Assembly: GCA_005789325.1 (NCBI GenBank)
Contig: SXYE01000022.1
Location: forward strand, 1 to 8,342
DNA from: Actinomycetota bacterium
GTDB lineage: Bacteria; Actinomycetota; Actinomycetes; S36-B12; UBA5976
Direction of reading: 5' to 3'
DNA: 8,342 bases
Positions 1 to 7,470 of the stretch are shown here, piece after piece. The stretch's first letter is position 1. Every line of letters begins with the position of its first letter. A program made the translations under genes and the position numbers. The notes under the pieces are model-generated. The model saw nothing but the letters and a program-made list of their open reading frames with translations. It ran no database searches and was not told the DNA's origin.

Positions 1-380
1 CTTTTAGATCAAAAAGTTTCACTGTACTTACACTTGGTCCTGACTGGTGGATGGTAGTTGGAGCAAATAGAAATCACGAGGTCAAAATTAGAGCTGCTAT
101 AGGAAATGAATTTGCTTCCATAGTTGACTCATCTGGTCAAAGAACATTCATCGAAGTTTCAGGAAAATATGCCCAAGAAGTATTAGAACATGGATGGGAA
201 AACAATCTTGATCCCAAAGAGTTCAAATCAGGGATGTGTGCTCAAGGAGTGCTCTCAAGATCACCTGTGATTATTTATCACGGCCCAGTTGGCGTCTATC
301 ATTTATATGTCCGTGCTTCATTTGCTCAACATCTGTGGAATTTCATGACAGATGCATCAATTGAATACTTAAAGAAATAA
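1..380 (+). CDS. soxG: Sarcosine oxidase gamma subunit, 3' part only (5' end outside window)
   Basis: This is the C-terminal 125 or so residues of the gamma subunit of heterotetrameric sarcosine oxidase. That cytoplasmic flavoenzyme demethylates sarcosine to glycine and passes the methyl carbon to tetrahydrofolate. The frame is open from base 3 with no stop before the first ATG at 51, and residues upstream of that ATG ([10 protein letters not shown]) already match the family, so the ATG is an internal Met and the gene enters from the left. Family-like segments are the LGPDxW stretch, a region resembling [13 protein letters not shown], the [12 protein letters not shown] segment and the C-terminal [11 protein letters not shown]. 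The whole subunit is usually about 200 residues, so over a third is missing. soxG is normally last of the soxBDAG genes, so B, D and A should lie just to the left. folD starts 10 bases downstream, suggesting cotranscription. Identification is from recalled family sequence. Confidence 0.88.
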   Translation, partial: FRSKSFTVLTLGPDWWMVVGANRNHEVKIRAAIGNEFASIVDSSGQRTFIEVSGKYAQEVLEHGWENNLDPKEFKSGMCAQGVLSRSPVIIYHGPVGVYHLYVRASFAQHLWNFMTDASIEYLKK

Positions 381-390
381 AGGAAATTAC

Positions 391-1242
391 ATGTCAGCAG
401 TAATACTTGATGGTAAAGCCACGGCTCAAAAGATTAAAACTAACTTAATTAAAAGAGTTCAAGATTTAAAAAGTAAGGGAATCAACCCAGGATTGGGCAC
501 AATTTTAGTTGGAGATGATGCCGGCTCTCACGCCTATGTGGGTGGAAAACATAAAGATTGTGCTGAAGTTGGAATTAACTCAATAAGAATAGATTTACCT
601 AAGACTGCTTCTCAATTAGATGTTATGAATTCAATTGAAAAGTTGAATAATGATGCAAGTTGCACAGGTTTTATCATTCAGCTACCACTACCTGGTGGTT
701 TAGATTCAAATCAAGCTTTAGAGGCCATTAACCCTCAAAAAGATGCAGATGGATTGCATCCAACAAATCTTGGAAAACTTGTGTTAGGTCAAAATGGACC
801 ACTACCCTGCACACCGCGAGGAATAATTGAATTACTTCGAACTTACAAAATTGAAATAAATGGTGCCAAAATTGTCATCATCGGTCGAGGTGTAACAGTG
901 GGAAGACCTTTAGGATTGCTTTTAACAAGAAAAACTGAAAACGCCACAGTAACTCTTTGTCACACTGGAACCAAAGACTTAACAAGTCACTTACTTTCAG
1001 CAGATATTGTGATTGCTGCAGCAGGAGTGCCCCACTTAGTAAAACCAAACATGATAAAAAAAGGTGCTGCCCTTATTGATGTTGGAATAACCAGAACCGA
1101 TAATGGTTTGGTGGGAGATATAGATCCACAAGTGCAAGAAATAGCTGGTTACTTCTCCCCTATGCCCGGAGGCACAGGACCAATGACTCGAGCAATGTTG
1201 TTAACAAACGTTGTAGAAAGTGCTGAAGGTAATTTCAAATGA
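391..1242 (+). CDS. folD: Bifunctional methylenetetrahydrofolate dehydrogenase / methenyltetrahydrofolate cyclohydrolase
   Basis: FolD is a cytoplasmic enzyme that interconverts 5,10-methylene-THF, 5,10-methenyl-THF and 10-formyl-THF, usually with NADP. At 283 residues it is full length. The catalytic set is intact: Tyr49 and Lys53 in the YVGGK motif, Gln97 in IIQLPLPGG and Asp120 in DADGLHP, matching Tyr50, Lys54, Gln98 and Asp121 of E. coli. A TPRG motif lies at 141-144. The Rossmann cofactor loop is GRGVTVGRP (165-173), the version I associate with actinobacterial FolD; most other bacteria have a GRSxxVGxP form. The C-terminal folate-site motif reads [13 protein letters not shown], with Thr where Val is usual. 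AAAGGAAA sits just before the ATG as a ribosome binding site. The gene lies 10 bases after soxG and overlaps betA by four bases, so here it probably handles one-carbon units released from sarcosine as well as general folate metabolism. Confidence 0.96.
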   Translation: MSAVILDGKATAQKIKTNLIKRVQDLKSKGINPGLGTILVGDDAGSHAYVGGKHKDCAEVGINSIRIDLPKTASQLDVMNSIEKLNNDASCTGFIIQLPLPGGLDSNQALEAINPQKDADGLHPTNLGKLVLGQNGPLPCTPRGIIELLRTYKIEINGAKIVIIGRGVTVGRPLGLLLTRKTENATVTLCHTGTKDLTSHLLSADIVIAAAGVPHLVKPNMIKKGAALIDVGITRTDNGLVGDIDPQVQEIAGYFSPMPGGTGPMTRAMLLTNVVESAEGNFK

Positions 1243-2897
1243 CAAAAACCTTTGACTACATAATCGTTGGTGGTGGCAGTGCTGGTTCTGTTTTAGGTAA
1301 TCGCCTGAGTGAGAATGAACAAAACGAAGTTTTAGTTCTAGAAGCTGGTCGTCCTGATTATTGGTGGGATGTTTTTATTCACATGCCAGCAGCCTTAACT
1401 TTTCCAATTGGTAGCAAATTTTATGACTGGAAATATCAATCAGAGCCAGAACCTTTTATGAATAATCGCCGCGTGTATCACGGACGAGGAAAAATATTAG
1501 GCGGATCAGGATCAATTAATGGCATGATTTTTCAACGCGGAAATCCTATGGATTATGAACGTTGGGCCAGTGATAAAGGTTTAGATAACTGGGATTTTGC
1601 ACATTGTCTGCCTTATTTCAAAAAAATGGAAAATTCAATTGATGTTAAAGATGAAGTTTATAGAGGTCATAGCGGTCCACTTGAATTGGAAAAGGGGCCA
1701 GCAAAAAATCCATTATTTCAATCATTTTTTAAATCAGCAGTTCAAGCTGGATACCCATTAACAGATGATGTGAATGGTTATAAACAAGAAGGTTTTGGAC
1801 CTTTCGACAGAAATGTCCGACGCGGAAAAAGACTTTCCTCAGCACGTGCCTATCTGCACCCTGTGAAAAAAAGAAAGAATTTAACTATTAAAACGCGTGC
1901 AATGGTAGAAAAAGTTGTTTTTGAAGGAAAAACTGCTGTGGGTGTGGAAGTTACTTTTAGAACACTTTTTGGTAAGAAAAAAGAATTTATTCGAGGCAAA
2001 GAAATTATTTTATGTGGTGGAGCAATCAATACTCCACAAATATTGCAACTTTCAGGTGTGGGTGATGCAAAGCATTTGACATCATTAGGAATTCCGGTTG
2101 TTAAAGATTTACCAGGTGTGGGAGAAAACTTACAAGATCATTTAGAAGTTTATGTTCAATATTCATGCAAAAAACCTGTCTCATTGCAACCTAATTTACA
2201 GCTGTGGAGAAGACCATTTATTGGCGCTGCTTGGTTATTTTTTAGAAAAGGTCCAGGAGCCTCCAATCACTTTGAAGGTGGCGGATTTTCAAGAAGTAAT
2301 GATGAAGTTAAATATCCAAACTTAATGTTTCATTTTCTACCTATTTCGGTTCGCTATGACGGAACCGTGACAGCAAAAGGTCATGGTTACCAGATTCATA
2401 TCGGTCCTATGTATTCAGATGCGCGTGGACATGTGAAAATTAAAGACAGCAATCCATACACAAAGCCAGCTATTTTGTTTAACTATTTATCAACTGCACA
2501 AGATAAAAGAGAATGGGTTGAGGCAATAAGAGTTGCCAGAAATATTTTGACTCAGCCTGCCATGGATGAATTCAATGGAGGAGAAATCTCTCCAGGTGTT
2601 TCAGTCAGTACTGATGAAGAAATTTTAAAGTGGGTTGCCAAGGATAGCGAAACTGCATATCACCCATCATGTACTGCAAAAATGGGAACAGATGAAATGT
2701 CAGTTGTAGATCCAAACACTATGAAGGTTCATGGAGTAGATGGTTTAAGAGTTGTTGATGCTTCTGTGTTTCCATATGTCACTAATGCAAATATCTATGC
2801 TCCAGTAATGATGGTTGCTGAGAGAGCTGCCGATCTAATTCAAGGCAAAAAACCTCTTGATCCAATTCATGTTGATTGGTATAAACACAAAGCTTAA
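1239..2897 (+). CDS. betA: Choline dehydrogenase-like GMC-family FAD oxidoreductase
   Basis: A 552-residue GMC flavoprotein, close in length to E. coli BetA (about 556). BetA oxidises choline to betaine aldehyde, the first step to glycine betaine. The N-terminal FAD-binding Rossmann motif [15 protein letters not shown] is at 11-25, followed by LEAG with Glu35. GMC signature 1 ([16 protein letters not shown]) is at 81-96 and signature 2 is [16 protein letters not shown]. The catalytic pair is His475 in [11 protein letters not shown] and Asn518 in the final VTNANIYAP segment, aligning with His466/Asn510 of choline oxidase. BetA-like stretches recur: [50 protein letters not shown] and DEMSVVD. 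The position of the covalent FAD-histidine of choline oxidase is Ile/Asn here, so FAD is probably noncovalent. The ATG overlaps the folD stop (ATGA), and GAAGG lies 9 bases upstream. Choline is the likeliest substrate; another alcohol is possible. Confidence 0.88.
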   Translation: MTKTFDYIIVGGGSAGSVLGNRLSENEQNEVLVLEAGRPDYWWDVFIHMPAALTFPIGSKFYDWKYQSEPEPFMNNRRVYHGRGKILGGSGSINGMIFQRGNPMDYERWASDKGLDNWDFAHCLPYFKKMENSIDVKDEVYRGHSGPLELEKGPAKNPLFQSFFKSAVQAGYPLTDDVNGYKQEGFGPFDRNVRRGKRLSSARAYLHPVKKRKNLTIKTRAMVEKVVFEGKTAVGVEVTFRTLFGKKKEFIRGKEIILCGGAINTPQILQLSGVGDAKHLTSLGIPVVKDLPGVGENLQDHLEVYVQYSCKKPVSLQPNLQLWRRPFIGAAWLFFRKGPGASNHFEGGGFSRSNDEVKYPNLMFHFLPISVRYDGTVTAKGHGYQIHIGPMYSDARGHVKIKDSNPYTKPAILFNYLSTAQDKREWVEAIRVARNILTQPAMDEFNGGEISPGVSVSTDEEILKWVAKDSETAYHPSCTAKMGTDEMSVVDPNTMKVHGVDGLRVVDASVFPYVTNANIYAPVMMVAERAADLIQGKKPLDPIHVDWYKHKA

Positions 2898-3601
2898 TTT
2901 GTTATAAGTGATTCTCCAGGCTTAAATTCAGTTCTTCCTTTATCTGTTAAGACCCAAACTGATTGTTTACCTTTCACAACCCAGTGATCAATTCCACCGA
3001 CTAATGCAGTGTTTTCATCAATTCCCACTAACGTGACTCCTGGTGGAGTGTTAATTAAATACCTCGTAATGATGTCGGGGATCCAGCCAAGCATGCGATC
3101 AAAATGTGGGATAACTCTAATGTTTGGCAATAAACCTAAACCTTTTACATGGTCAGTATGTTTACCAATTTTTATCTTCATAGTTGGAACCCAAGTCGTT
3201 AAAGCCATCGCACCAGCACTACATCCACCAAGTGATGCACCATTTTGCCATTCTTTAACGATGGTTTGCCACACGATAGTGTCTCTTAATGTCTCAGCTA
3301 AATAAGTTGGATCACCACCACTTAAGTAAATTAACCCTGCACCAGTTATTTTTTCGGCATATTCTGGGTTATTAGCACTTTCTTTATCCAAGACCGGTAA
3401 CCATCTTGATTCAACATTTAAAGCTTTTGCCTGATTAATTCCAAGGTTTTTCCAATGTTCAATTCTTGATTTACTTTCTTGACCAGCAGCAGTGGAGAGT
3501 TGAACATAAATAGGTGGTCTATCGATTAACAATTCTTTTTCAATATCTTGCATAACAGGTAACCACTCACCTGAACCAACTAGTGCAATGGTGCCTGACA
3601 T
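2894..3601 (-). CDS. Peptidase S51 family protein (dipeptidase E / cyanophycinase-like, class I glutamine amidotransferase-like fold)
   Basis: A 235-residue cytoplasmic protein of the S51 serine peptidase family, which includes alpha-aspartyl dipeptidase PepE and cyanophycinase. The nucleophile elbow GCSAGAM places Ser128. Candidate partners are His166 in IPHFDR and Glu196 in GIDENTAL, the position of the third triad residue in PepE and its relatives. [10 protein letters not shown] (92-101) is the conserved strand-loop before the nucleophile. Length fits PepE (about 229) better than cyanophycinase (about 270 or more). No signal peptide or membrane segment is seen. The substrate is unclear: an Asp-X dipeptidase is reasonable, and general peptide recycling cannot be excluded. 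The ATG lies 26 bases after the tRNA-Asn gene; upstream there is only a weak GAAAG nine bases away. Its stop overlaps the stop of convergent betA. Fold assignment is firm, function is not. Confidence 0.85.
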   Translation of the reverse strand: MSGTIALVGSGEWLPVMQDIEKELLIDRPPIYVQLSTAAGQESKSRIEHWKNLGINQAKALNVESRWLPVLDKESANNPEYAEKITGAGLIYLSGGDPTYLAETLRDTIVWQTIVKEWQNGASLGGCSAGAMALTTWVPTMKIKIGKHTDHVKGLGLLPNIRVIPHFDRMLGWIPDIITRYLINTPPGVTLVGIDENTALVGGIDHWVVKGKQSVWVLTDKGRTEFKPGESLITN

Positions 3602-3627
3602 TTTTTGTTACTTTCGGTTTAATGAAG

Positions 3628-3700
3628 CTCCCGCACCTGGACTCGAACCAGGAACCACTCGATTAACAGTCGAGTGCTCTGCCAATTGAGCTATGCGGGA
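3628..3700 (-). tRNA. tRNA-Asn (anticodon GTT)
   Basis: Read on the minus strand this is a 73-base cloverleaf. The acceptor stem is TCCCGCA with TGCGGGA, the D arm is GCTC-loop-GAGC, and the anticodon stem is CTCGA with TCGAG around the loop CTGTTAA. A five-base variable loop TGGTT follows, then the T arm CCTGG-TTCGAGT-CCAGG and discriminator G. All four stems pair fully. The anticodon GTT occupies 3665-3667. CCA is not encoded (CTT follows), so the 3' end would be added enzymatically. The gene lies 61 bases after the dnaG stop, an adjacency seen in other Actinobacteria, and 26 bases before the S51 peptidase gene. Confidence 0.97.
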
Positions 3701-3705
3701 ATGAC

Positions 3706-3734
3706 TTTTAACGCGAATGCAAACTTACCAACAA
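3706..3734 (-). promoter_or_regulatory. Possible promoter for tRNA-Asn
   Basis: On the minus strand TTGTTG (3734-3729) and TTAAAA (3711-3706) are separated by 17 bases, which fits a sigma-70-type -35/-10 pair. The -10 match is mediocre. The -10 ends five bases before the tRNA, so transcription would begin at or very near the mature 5' end. Readthrough from dnaG is the alternative. Confidence 0.3.
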
Positions 3735-3761
3735 CATGCAAAATAGGTCTCTTGAGGTTAC

Positions 3762-5597
3762 TCACGATGTGCCCAAAGACTGCTCTCGCAAAGCCCTTCT
3801 AAATTCTTCGATGCTCAAAAGTTGCTGAAACATTCGATCATGTTCAGAGCTTTGGCTTTGAGGATCTAGTCTTTGAAGTTGGCTCTTGAGATCAGCAATT
3901 GTTCGACCTGCATTAATTTCTAACACTCGGGCAAAAACAGAATCAACATAGCGTGGTTCAACATTTGCTTTAAATTCTTCAACTGAAAGTGCTGCGATTA
4001 AAGCTCTTTGTTCAGCATCCTCAGTTGAATCATGGGCAGTGTTGGCTGAAATTTCACTAAGTTCAATATTAGAAATCGATTCAAATATTTCTCTATATTT
4101 TGGATGAGAAAAACAATCTGGGGACAACTGGGTAAACCAAGTAGTTACAAGATCAGGAAATTGAAAGGTAAGTTTTAAGCATTCTCTTTCCATAGAAGTT
4201 TCTACAGTATCTTTCAGGATCTCTTTAACTTCTGGTTTATTGTTCAAATTATCTGTATCAATGCGACTTCGTTTGTTTGAAGCTGAACCGACAGCTTGCA
4301 CCACAGTATTTGAATCTGCACCAAGCCAACCTGCAAGCATTCTGGTGTATTCAGGTCTTAACGCAACATCTTTAATTCCTGCCACAACTGGTGCTGCTGC
4401 TCTTAATGCAGAAACTCTCCCCTCTGCCGTGTTTAGATCAAAGCTGGCAATTGTTGACTTTATGACAAATTCAAATAGTGGAACTCTTGATTTAACTAAT
4501 GCCAAAATAGCGTCATTGCCACTTTTTTGTCTTAATTCACATGGATCAAGACCTGAAGATTCAACCGCCACAAATGTTTGGGCCACAAAAGACTGATCTA
4601 GATTAAATGCTTTCAAAGCTGCTTTTCTACCTGCTTCGTCACCGTCAAAGGTGTAAATAATTTCGCCGCGAAGTTGTTCTTGATCCATCAGAAATCTTCT
4701 TAAAACCCGAGCGTGATCTTCACCAAATGCAGTACCGCAAGTTGCCACAGCGGTTGTAACTCCTGCTAGGTGACAAGCCATCACATCTGTGTAGCCCTCA
4801 ACAATTACGGCTTGCTTACTTGTTGCAATATCTTTTCTAGCTAAATCAATTCCATACAAGACTTGGCTTTTTTTATAAACTGGTGTTTCAGGGGTGTTTA
4901 AATATTTTGGACCTTGATCATCGTCATATAAACGTCGTGCCCCAAACCCAACAACATCTCCGCTTGCATCTCTAATAGGCCAAGTTAATCTTCCCCTGAA
5001 TCTGTCATAAACTCCACGTTGACCTGCAACAGATAATCCTGCCAAAGTTAATTCAGCTTCAGTAAAACCTTTTTGTTTAAGATGATTTGTTAACGAGTCC
5101 CAACCTTTAAGTGCATATCCCACACCAAATTTAAGTGCTGCCTCTTTGTCAAATCCTCTTTCTGTTAAGAATTTTCTTCCAGTATCTGCCTCGGGGGAAT
5201 TCAAATTACTTGCAAAAAATTCTGCCGCTAGTTTGTTTGCTTCTACTAATCTGGTTCGCTGTCCTGCATTTACACCTGTTTTATAGGAAGATTCGTCATA
5301 CCTGAGTGAAATATTATATTTTCCAGCTAATTTCTCAACGACTTCAGCAAAAGATAAATGTTCAATTCTTTGCAAAAAACCAATGACATCACCACCTTCG
5401 CCACATCCAAAGCAATACCAAAAACCTTTTGATGGAGTTACATGAAACGATGGAGATTTTTCATCATGAAATGGGCATAAACCTTTAAGACTTGCCCCAC
5501 CTGCACTTTTTAAAGAGACATGTTCTCGAACAACTTCATCGATTCGAGCTCGTTCTCTAACTAGAACAACGTCTTCGTTTCTGATTCTTCCAGCCAT
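3762..5597 (-). CDS. dnaG: DNA primase
   Basis: DnaG synthesises RNA primers at the replication fork. At 611 residues it is full length for the family. The N-terminal CHC2 zinc-binding domain has Cys41-x2-His44 (CPFHDEKSPSF) and Cys62-x2-Cys65 (YCFGCGEGGD). The catalytic core follows, with VGFGARRL at about 216-223. The TOPRIM domain has its acidic motifs EGYTDV (267-272) and YTFDGDEAG (315-323), giving Glu267, Asp318 and Asp320 as metal-binding candidates. The remaining 220 or so residues form the variable helicase-interacting C-terminal region, ending in acidic and glutamine-rich helices. The ATG at 5597 is five bases after the dgt stop, with AGGA eight bases upstream, so dnaG is translated from the same transcript as dgt. 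No strong terminator follows; the next gene is tRNA-Asn. Nothing appears truncated. Confidence 0.97.
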   Translation of the reverse strand: MAGRIRNEDVVLVRERARIDEVVREHVSLKSAGGASLKGLCPFHDEKSPSFHVTPSKGFWYCFGCGEGGDVIGFLQRIEHLSFAEVVEKLAGKYNISLRYDESSYKTGVNAGQRTRLVEANKLAAEFFASNLNSPEADTGRKFLTERGFDKEAALKFGVGYALKGWDSLTNHLKQKGFTEAELTLAGLSVAGQRGVYDRFRGRLTWPIRDASGDVVGFGARRLYDDDQGPKYLNTPETPVYKKSQVLYGIDLARKDIATSKQAVIVEGYTDVMACHLAGVTTAVATCGTAFGEDHARVLRRFLMDQEQLRGEIIYTFDGDEAGRKAALKAFNLDQSFVAQTFVAVESSGLDPCELRQKSGNDAILALVKSRVPLFEFVIKSTIASFDLNTAEGRVSALRAAAPVVAGIKDVALRPEYTRMLAGWLGADSNTVVQAVGSASNKRSRIDTDNLNNKPEVKEILKDTVETSMERECLKLTFQFPDLVTTWFTQLSPDCFSHPKYREIFESISNIELSEISANTAHDSTEDAEQRALIAALSVEEFKANVEPRYVDSVFARVLEINAGRTIADLKSQLQRLDPQSQSSEHDRMFQQLLSIEEFRRALREQSLGTS

Positions 5598-5602
5598 GAG
5601 TC

Positions 5603-6841
5603 CTAGCCTACAAATTCTTGGGCAAGTCTTCTTGCTGAAGAGTCTGTCAGGCTTGCAACTTGGTCAATTATTGCTCTTTTGGCATCTTTTTCATTTGTAG
5701 CACTATCAAACTGGGACTTGAACTGCGGATTTAATTTATTAGGATTTTGCTGCAACCCTGCCACAATAGATAAAATTAATTCTTGCTCTTTAGCATAATT
5801 TTCTGCGGCACCTTTTCGTTGCATGACAAATAGATTTACCACTGCTTTTAATACTGCTATCTGTGATCTGGTGTCACTAGGCACAACTAATTTGGCGTTA
5901 TATCTGGTTAAGTTTGTTGACTTATTTTCAGTTTTTGTGGATTTTTCTATTTCTTCAGTGAATTTGCCAATCAAATAACTGGTCATATTCTTTAGGGCAG
6001 CCATTTCAACTTGAATAGCTGTGAAGCTTTTCACCCACCATTCTTGACTTATTAAGTAATTTAAGGCTTGATTCAATTGATCACTAGAAAGATCTGGGGC
6101 ATATTCTGATTTTGCAACCTTAATAACTTCATCAAATTCTTCTTGTGCGCTCAATGAATTTGGATTGAAGTGTTTACCATAAATTGCATCCTCAATGTCG
6201 TGCACACTGTAAGCAATATCATCTGCTATATCCATAACTTGAGCTTCAAAGACTTTGTCTTTTGTTGTTACATCTTTTCTGACCCATTCAAATATTTCCT
6301 GATCTTCTTGGTAAAAGCCAAACTTAGGATTTTTACCATCAAATGCCCATGGATATTTAGTTGCGGCATCAAGAGTTGCTCTAGTTAAATTAAGCCCAAT
6401 AGATCTGTTGTCTCGAATAGTTTTTGATTCAAGTCTGGTTAGCAATCTAAAAGTTTGAGCATTACCTTCAAAACCACCAATATCTAAGGCAGCTTGATGT
6501 AGGGCTTCTTCTCCGTTATGGCCAAAAGGTGGATGACCAATATCGTGCACCAAACAAGCGGTCTCTACTAAATCAGGATCGCAACCTAGTGCTTCACCTA
6601 ACTCTCTCCCAATTTGTGCAACTTCTAAAGTGTGAGTTAGTCGTGTGCGTGGAAAGTCATCAGCACCTGCTGACATAACTTGAGTTTTCGCCGAAAGTCT
6701 TCTTAAACCTGCCGAATGTAATACGCGAGCCTTATCTCTGGCAAAGGCTCTTCGTCCATGTCGCTTAGGTGGCTCTTCTACAAATCTTTGTTCATCAAAT
6801 TGGTTATACCCAGGAGAAAGTTGATCATCTTGAAATGTCAT
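5603..6841 (-). CDS. dgt: Deoxyguanosinetriphosphate triphosphohydrolase-like HD-domain protein
   Basis: A cytoplasmic HD-superfamily dNTP triphosphohydrolase, which cleaves dGTP or other dNTPs to the nucleoside and triphosphate and so helps set dNTP pools. From the ATG at 6841 it has 412 residues. The arginine-rich family N-terminus (RRAFARDKARVLHSAGLRRL) is followed by the HD metal ligands: His70 in RLTHTLEV, His99-Asp100 in HDIGHPPFGHNGEEAL, and an Asp of the ADDIAYSVHDIEDA motif (207/208). A GTG at 6868 would add nine residues, but the ATG is preferred: it forms a four-base ATGA overlap with the upstream gene's stop, and the extra residues do not resemble the family. No good Shine-Dalgarno precedes either, suggesting translational coupling. 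It sits immediately before dnaG, as in many Actinobacteria. True substrate preference cannot be read from sequence. Confidence 0.94.
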   Translation of the reverse strand: MTFQDDQLSPGYNQFDEQRFVEEPPKRHGRRAFARDKARVLHSAGLRRLSAKTQVMSAGADDFPRTRLTHTLEVAQIGRELGEALGCDPDLVETACLVHDIGHPPFGHNGEEALHQAALDIGGFEGNAQTFRLLTRLESKTIRDNRSIGLNLTRATLDAATKYPWAFDGKNPKFGFYQEDQEIFEWVRKDVTTKDKVFEAQVMDIADDIAYSVHDIEDAIYGKHFNPNSLSAQEEFDEVIKVAKSEYAPDLSSDQLNQALNYLISQEWWVKSFTAIQVEMAALKNMTSYLIGKFTEEIEKSTKTENKSTNLTRYNAKLVVPSDTRSQIAVLKAVVNLFVMQRKGAAENYAKEQELILSIVAGLQQNPNKLNPQFKSQFDSATNEKDAKRAIIDQVASLTDSSARRLAQEFVG

Positions 6842-7470
6842 AACACAATCGATCTTAGTAATGACCACTGACTTGAGAAATGGCTCTTGAATTCATATCT
6901 CAAAGTTGATGCGACTTCTCTCACGAAATAAGAATTACTTAACAAACTTCCTGGGCCATCTTGGGTCCCAGAAATTTTTGCTTCAAAACCTAGATTTTCT
7001 GCCATCAACTTACTTCTCCACAGATGCGCTGGATCGCTAATCAGGGTTACGGTTTTTAAGTCAGGAAATTCATTTCTGATTAGTTGAAAACTTTCCAAGG
7101 TATCTTTTCCATCAGTAATAGCTTTGATATTACTTTTTTTAATATTTTTGTTTAAGTAATTTAAACCCGCTTCAGCTTCTGTGAATCTATCTCCAGATTG
7201 TTTTCCTCCCACTGTTATCACAATTGGAGAAACTTCTTCATTAAAAAGAGTTACTGCATGATCAAGTCTGTTACTAAAGACCGGCGAAGGTTGGCCATCA
7301 AATTGTGCTGCACCTAAAACAATAATTGCATCTGTTTTGTCTCTTTGGTCAAGTTTTGAACTACTCCAAACACCATATGCGTTATAACCCACAAAAACTA
7401 AAACAGCAATAACAGTTATGGTGATAACCCACTTTATTAAACTGTATGAAAACCTAATTAATTTAAGCAC
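6838..7470 (-). CDS. Membrane-anchored DUF218 (YdcF/ElyC/SanA-like) protein
   Basis: A 210-residue protein with one N-terminal membrane segment (about residues 11-34) after a short basic stretch, with no cleavage site evident, so the rest probably faces the outside. The DUF218 fold is recognisable from DAIIVLGAAQFDGQPSPVFSNRL (47-69 region), TVGGKQSGDRFTEAEAG (86-102), KDTLES (122-127) and SDPAHLWRS (145-153). E. coli relatives SanA and ElyC are linked to envelope integrity and peptidoglycan precursor supply, but biochemical function is unsettled and none is claimed here. The start is GTG at 7470, directly abutting the dusB TAA with no spacer; a GGCGG run at the dusB end may serve as ribosome binding site. 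The stop overlaps the dgt start. It is therefore embedded in the dusB-dgt-dnaG operon and probably coupled to both neighbours. Confidence 0.85.
   Translation of the reverse strand: MLKLIRFSYSLIKWVITITVIAVLVFVGYNAYGVWSSSKLDQRDKTDAIIVLGAAQFDGQPSPVFSNRLDHAVTLFNEEVSPIVITVGGKQSGDRFTEAEAGLNYLNKNIKKSNIKAITDGKDTLESFQLIRNEFPDLKTVTLISDPAHLWRSKLMAENLGFEAKISGTQDGPGSLLSNSYFVREVASTLRYEFKSHFSSQWSLLRSIVL

Noticed and set aside
3009..3305. 98-codon + strand open frame
   Set aside because: It lies wholly inside the S51 peptidase gene on the opposite strand, has no recognisable domain and no ribosome binding site of note, while the minus-strand frame has an intact active-site pattern.
3744..3762. Possible terminator hairpin after dnaG (CTC-AA-GAG on the minus strand followed by a few T)
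   Set aside because: Three base pairs with a two-base loop cannot form a stable hairpin and the T-run is only four bases.
4240..4596. 118-codon + strand open frame
   Set aside because: Antisense to the C-terminal half of dnaG; composition and lack of any motif fit a shadow frame.
6170..6388. 72-codon + strand open frame rich in Phe, Ile and Cys
   Set aside because: Antisense to dgt across its conserved ADD motif region; the hydrophobic look comes from reading AT-rich complement.
6842..6868. Upstream GTG start for dgt at 6868
   Set aside because: It would overlap the upstream gene by 31 bases and add nine non-family residues; the ATGA junction at 6841 is the more typical operon arrangement.
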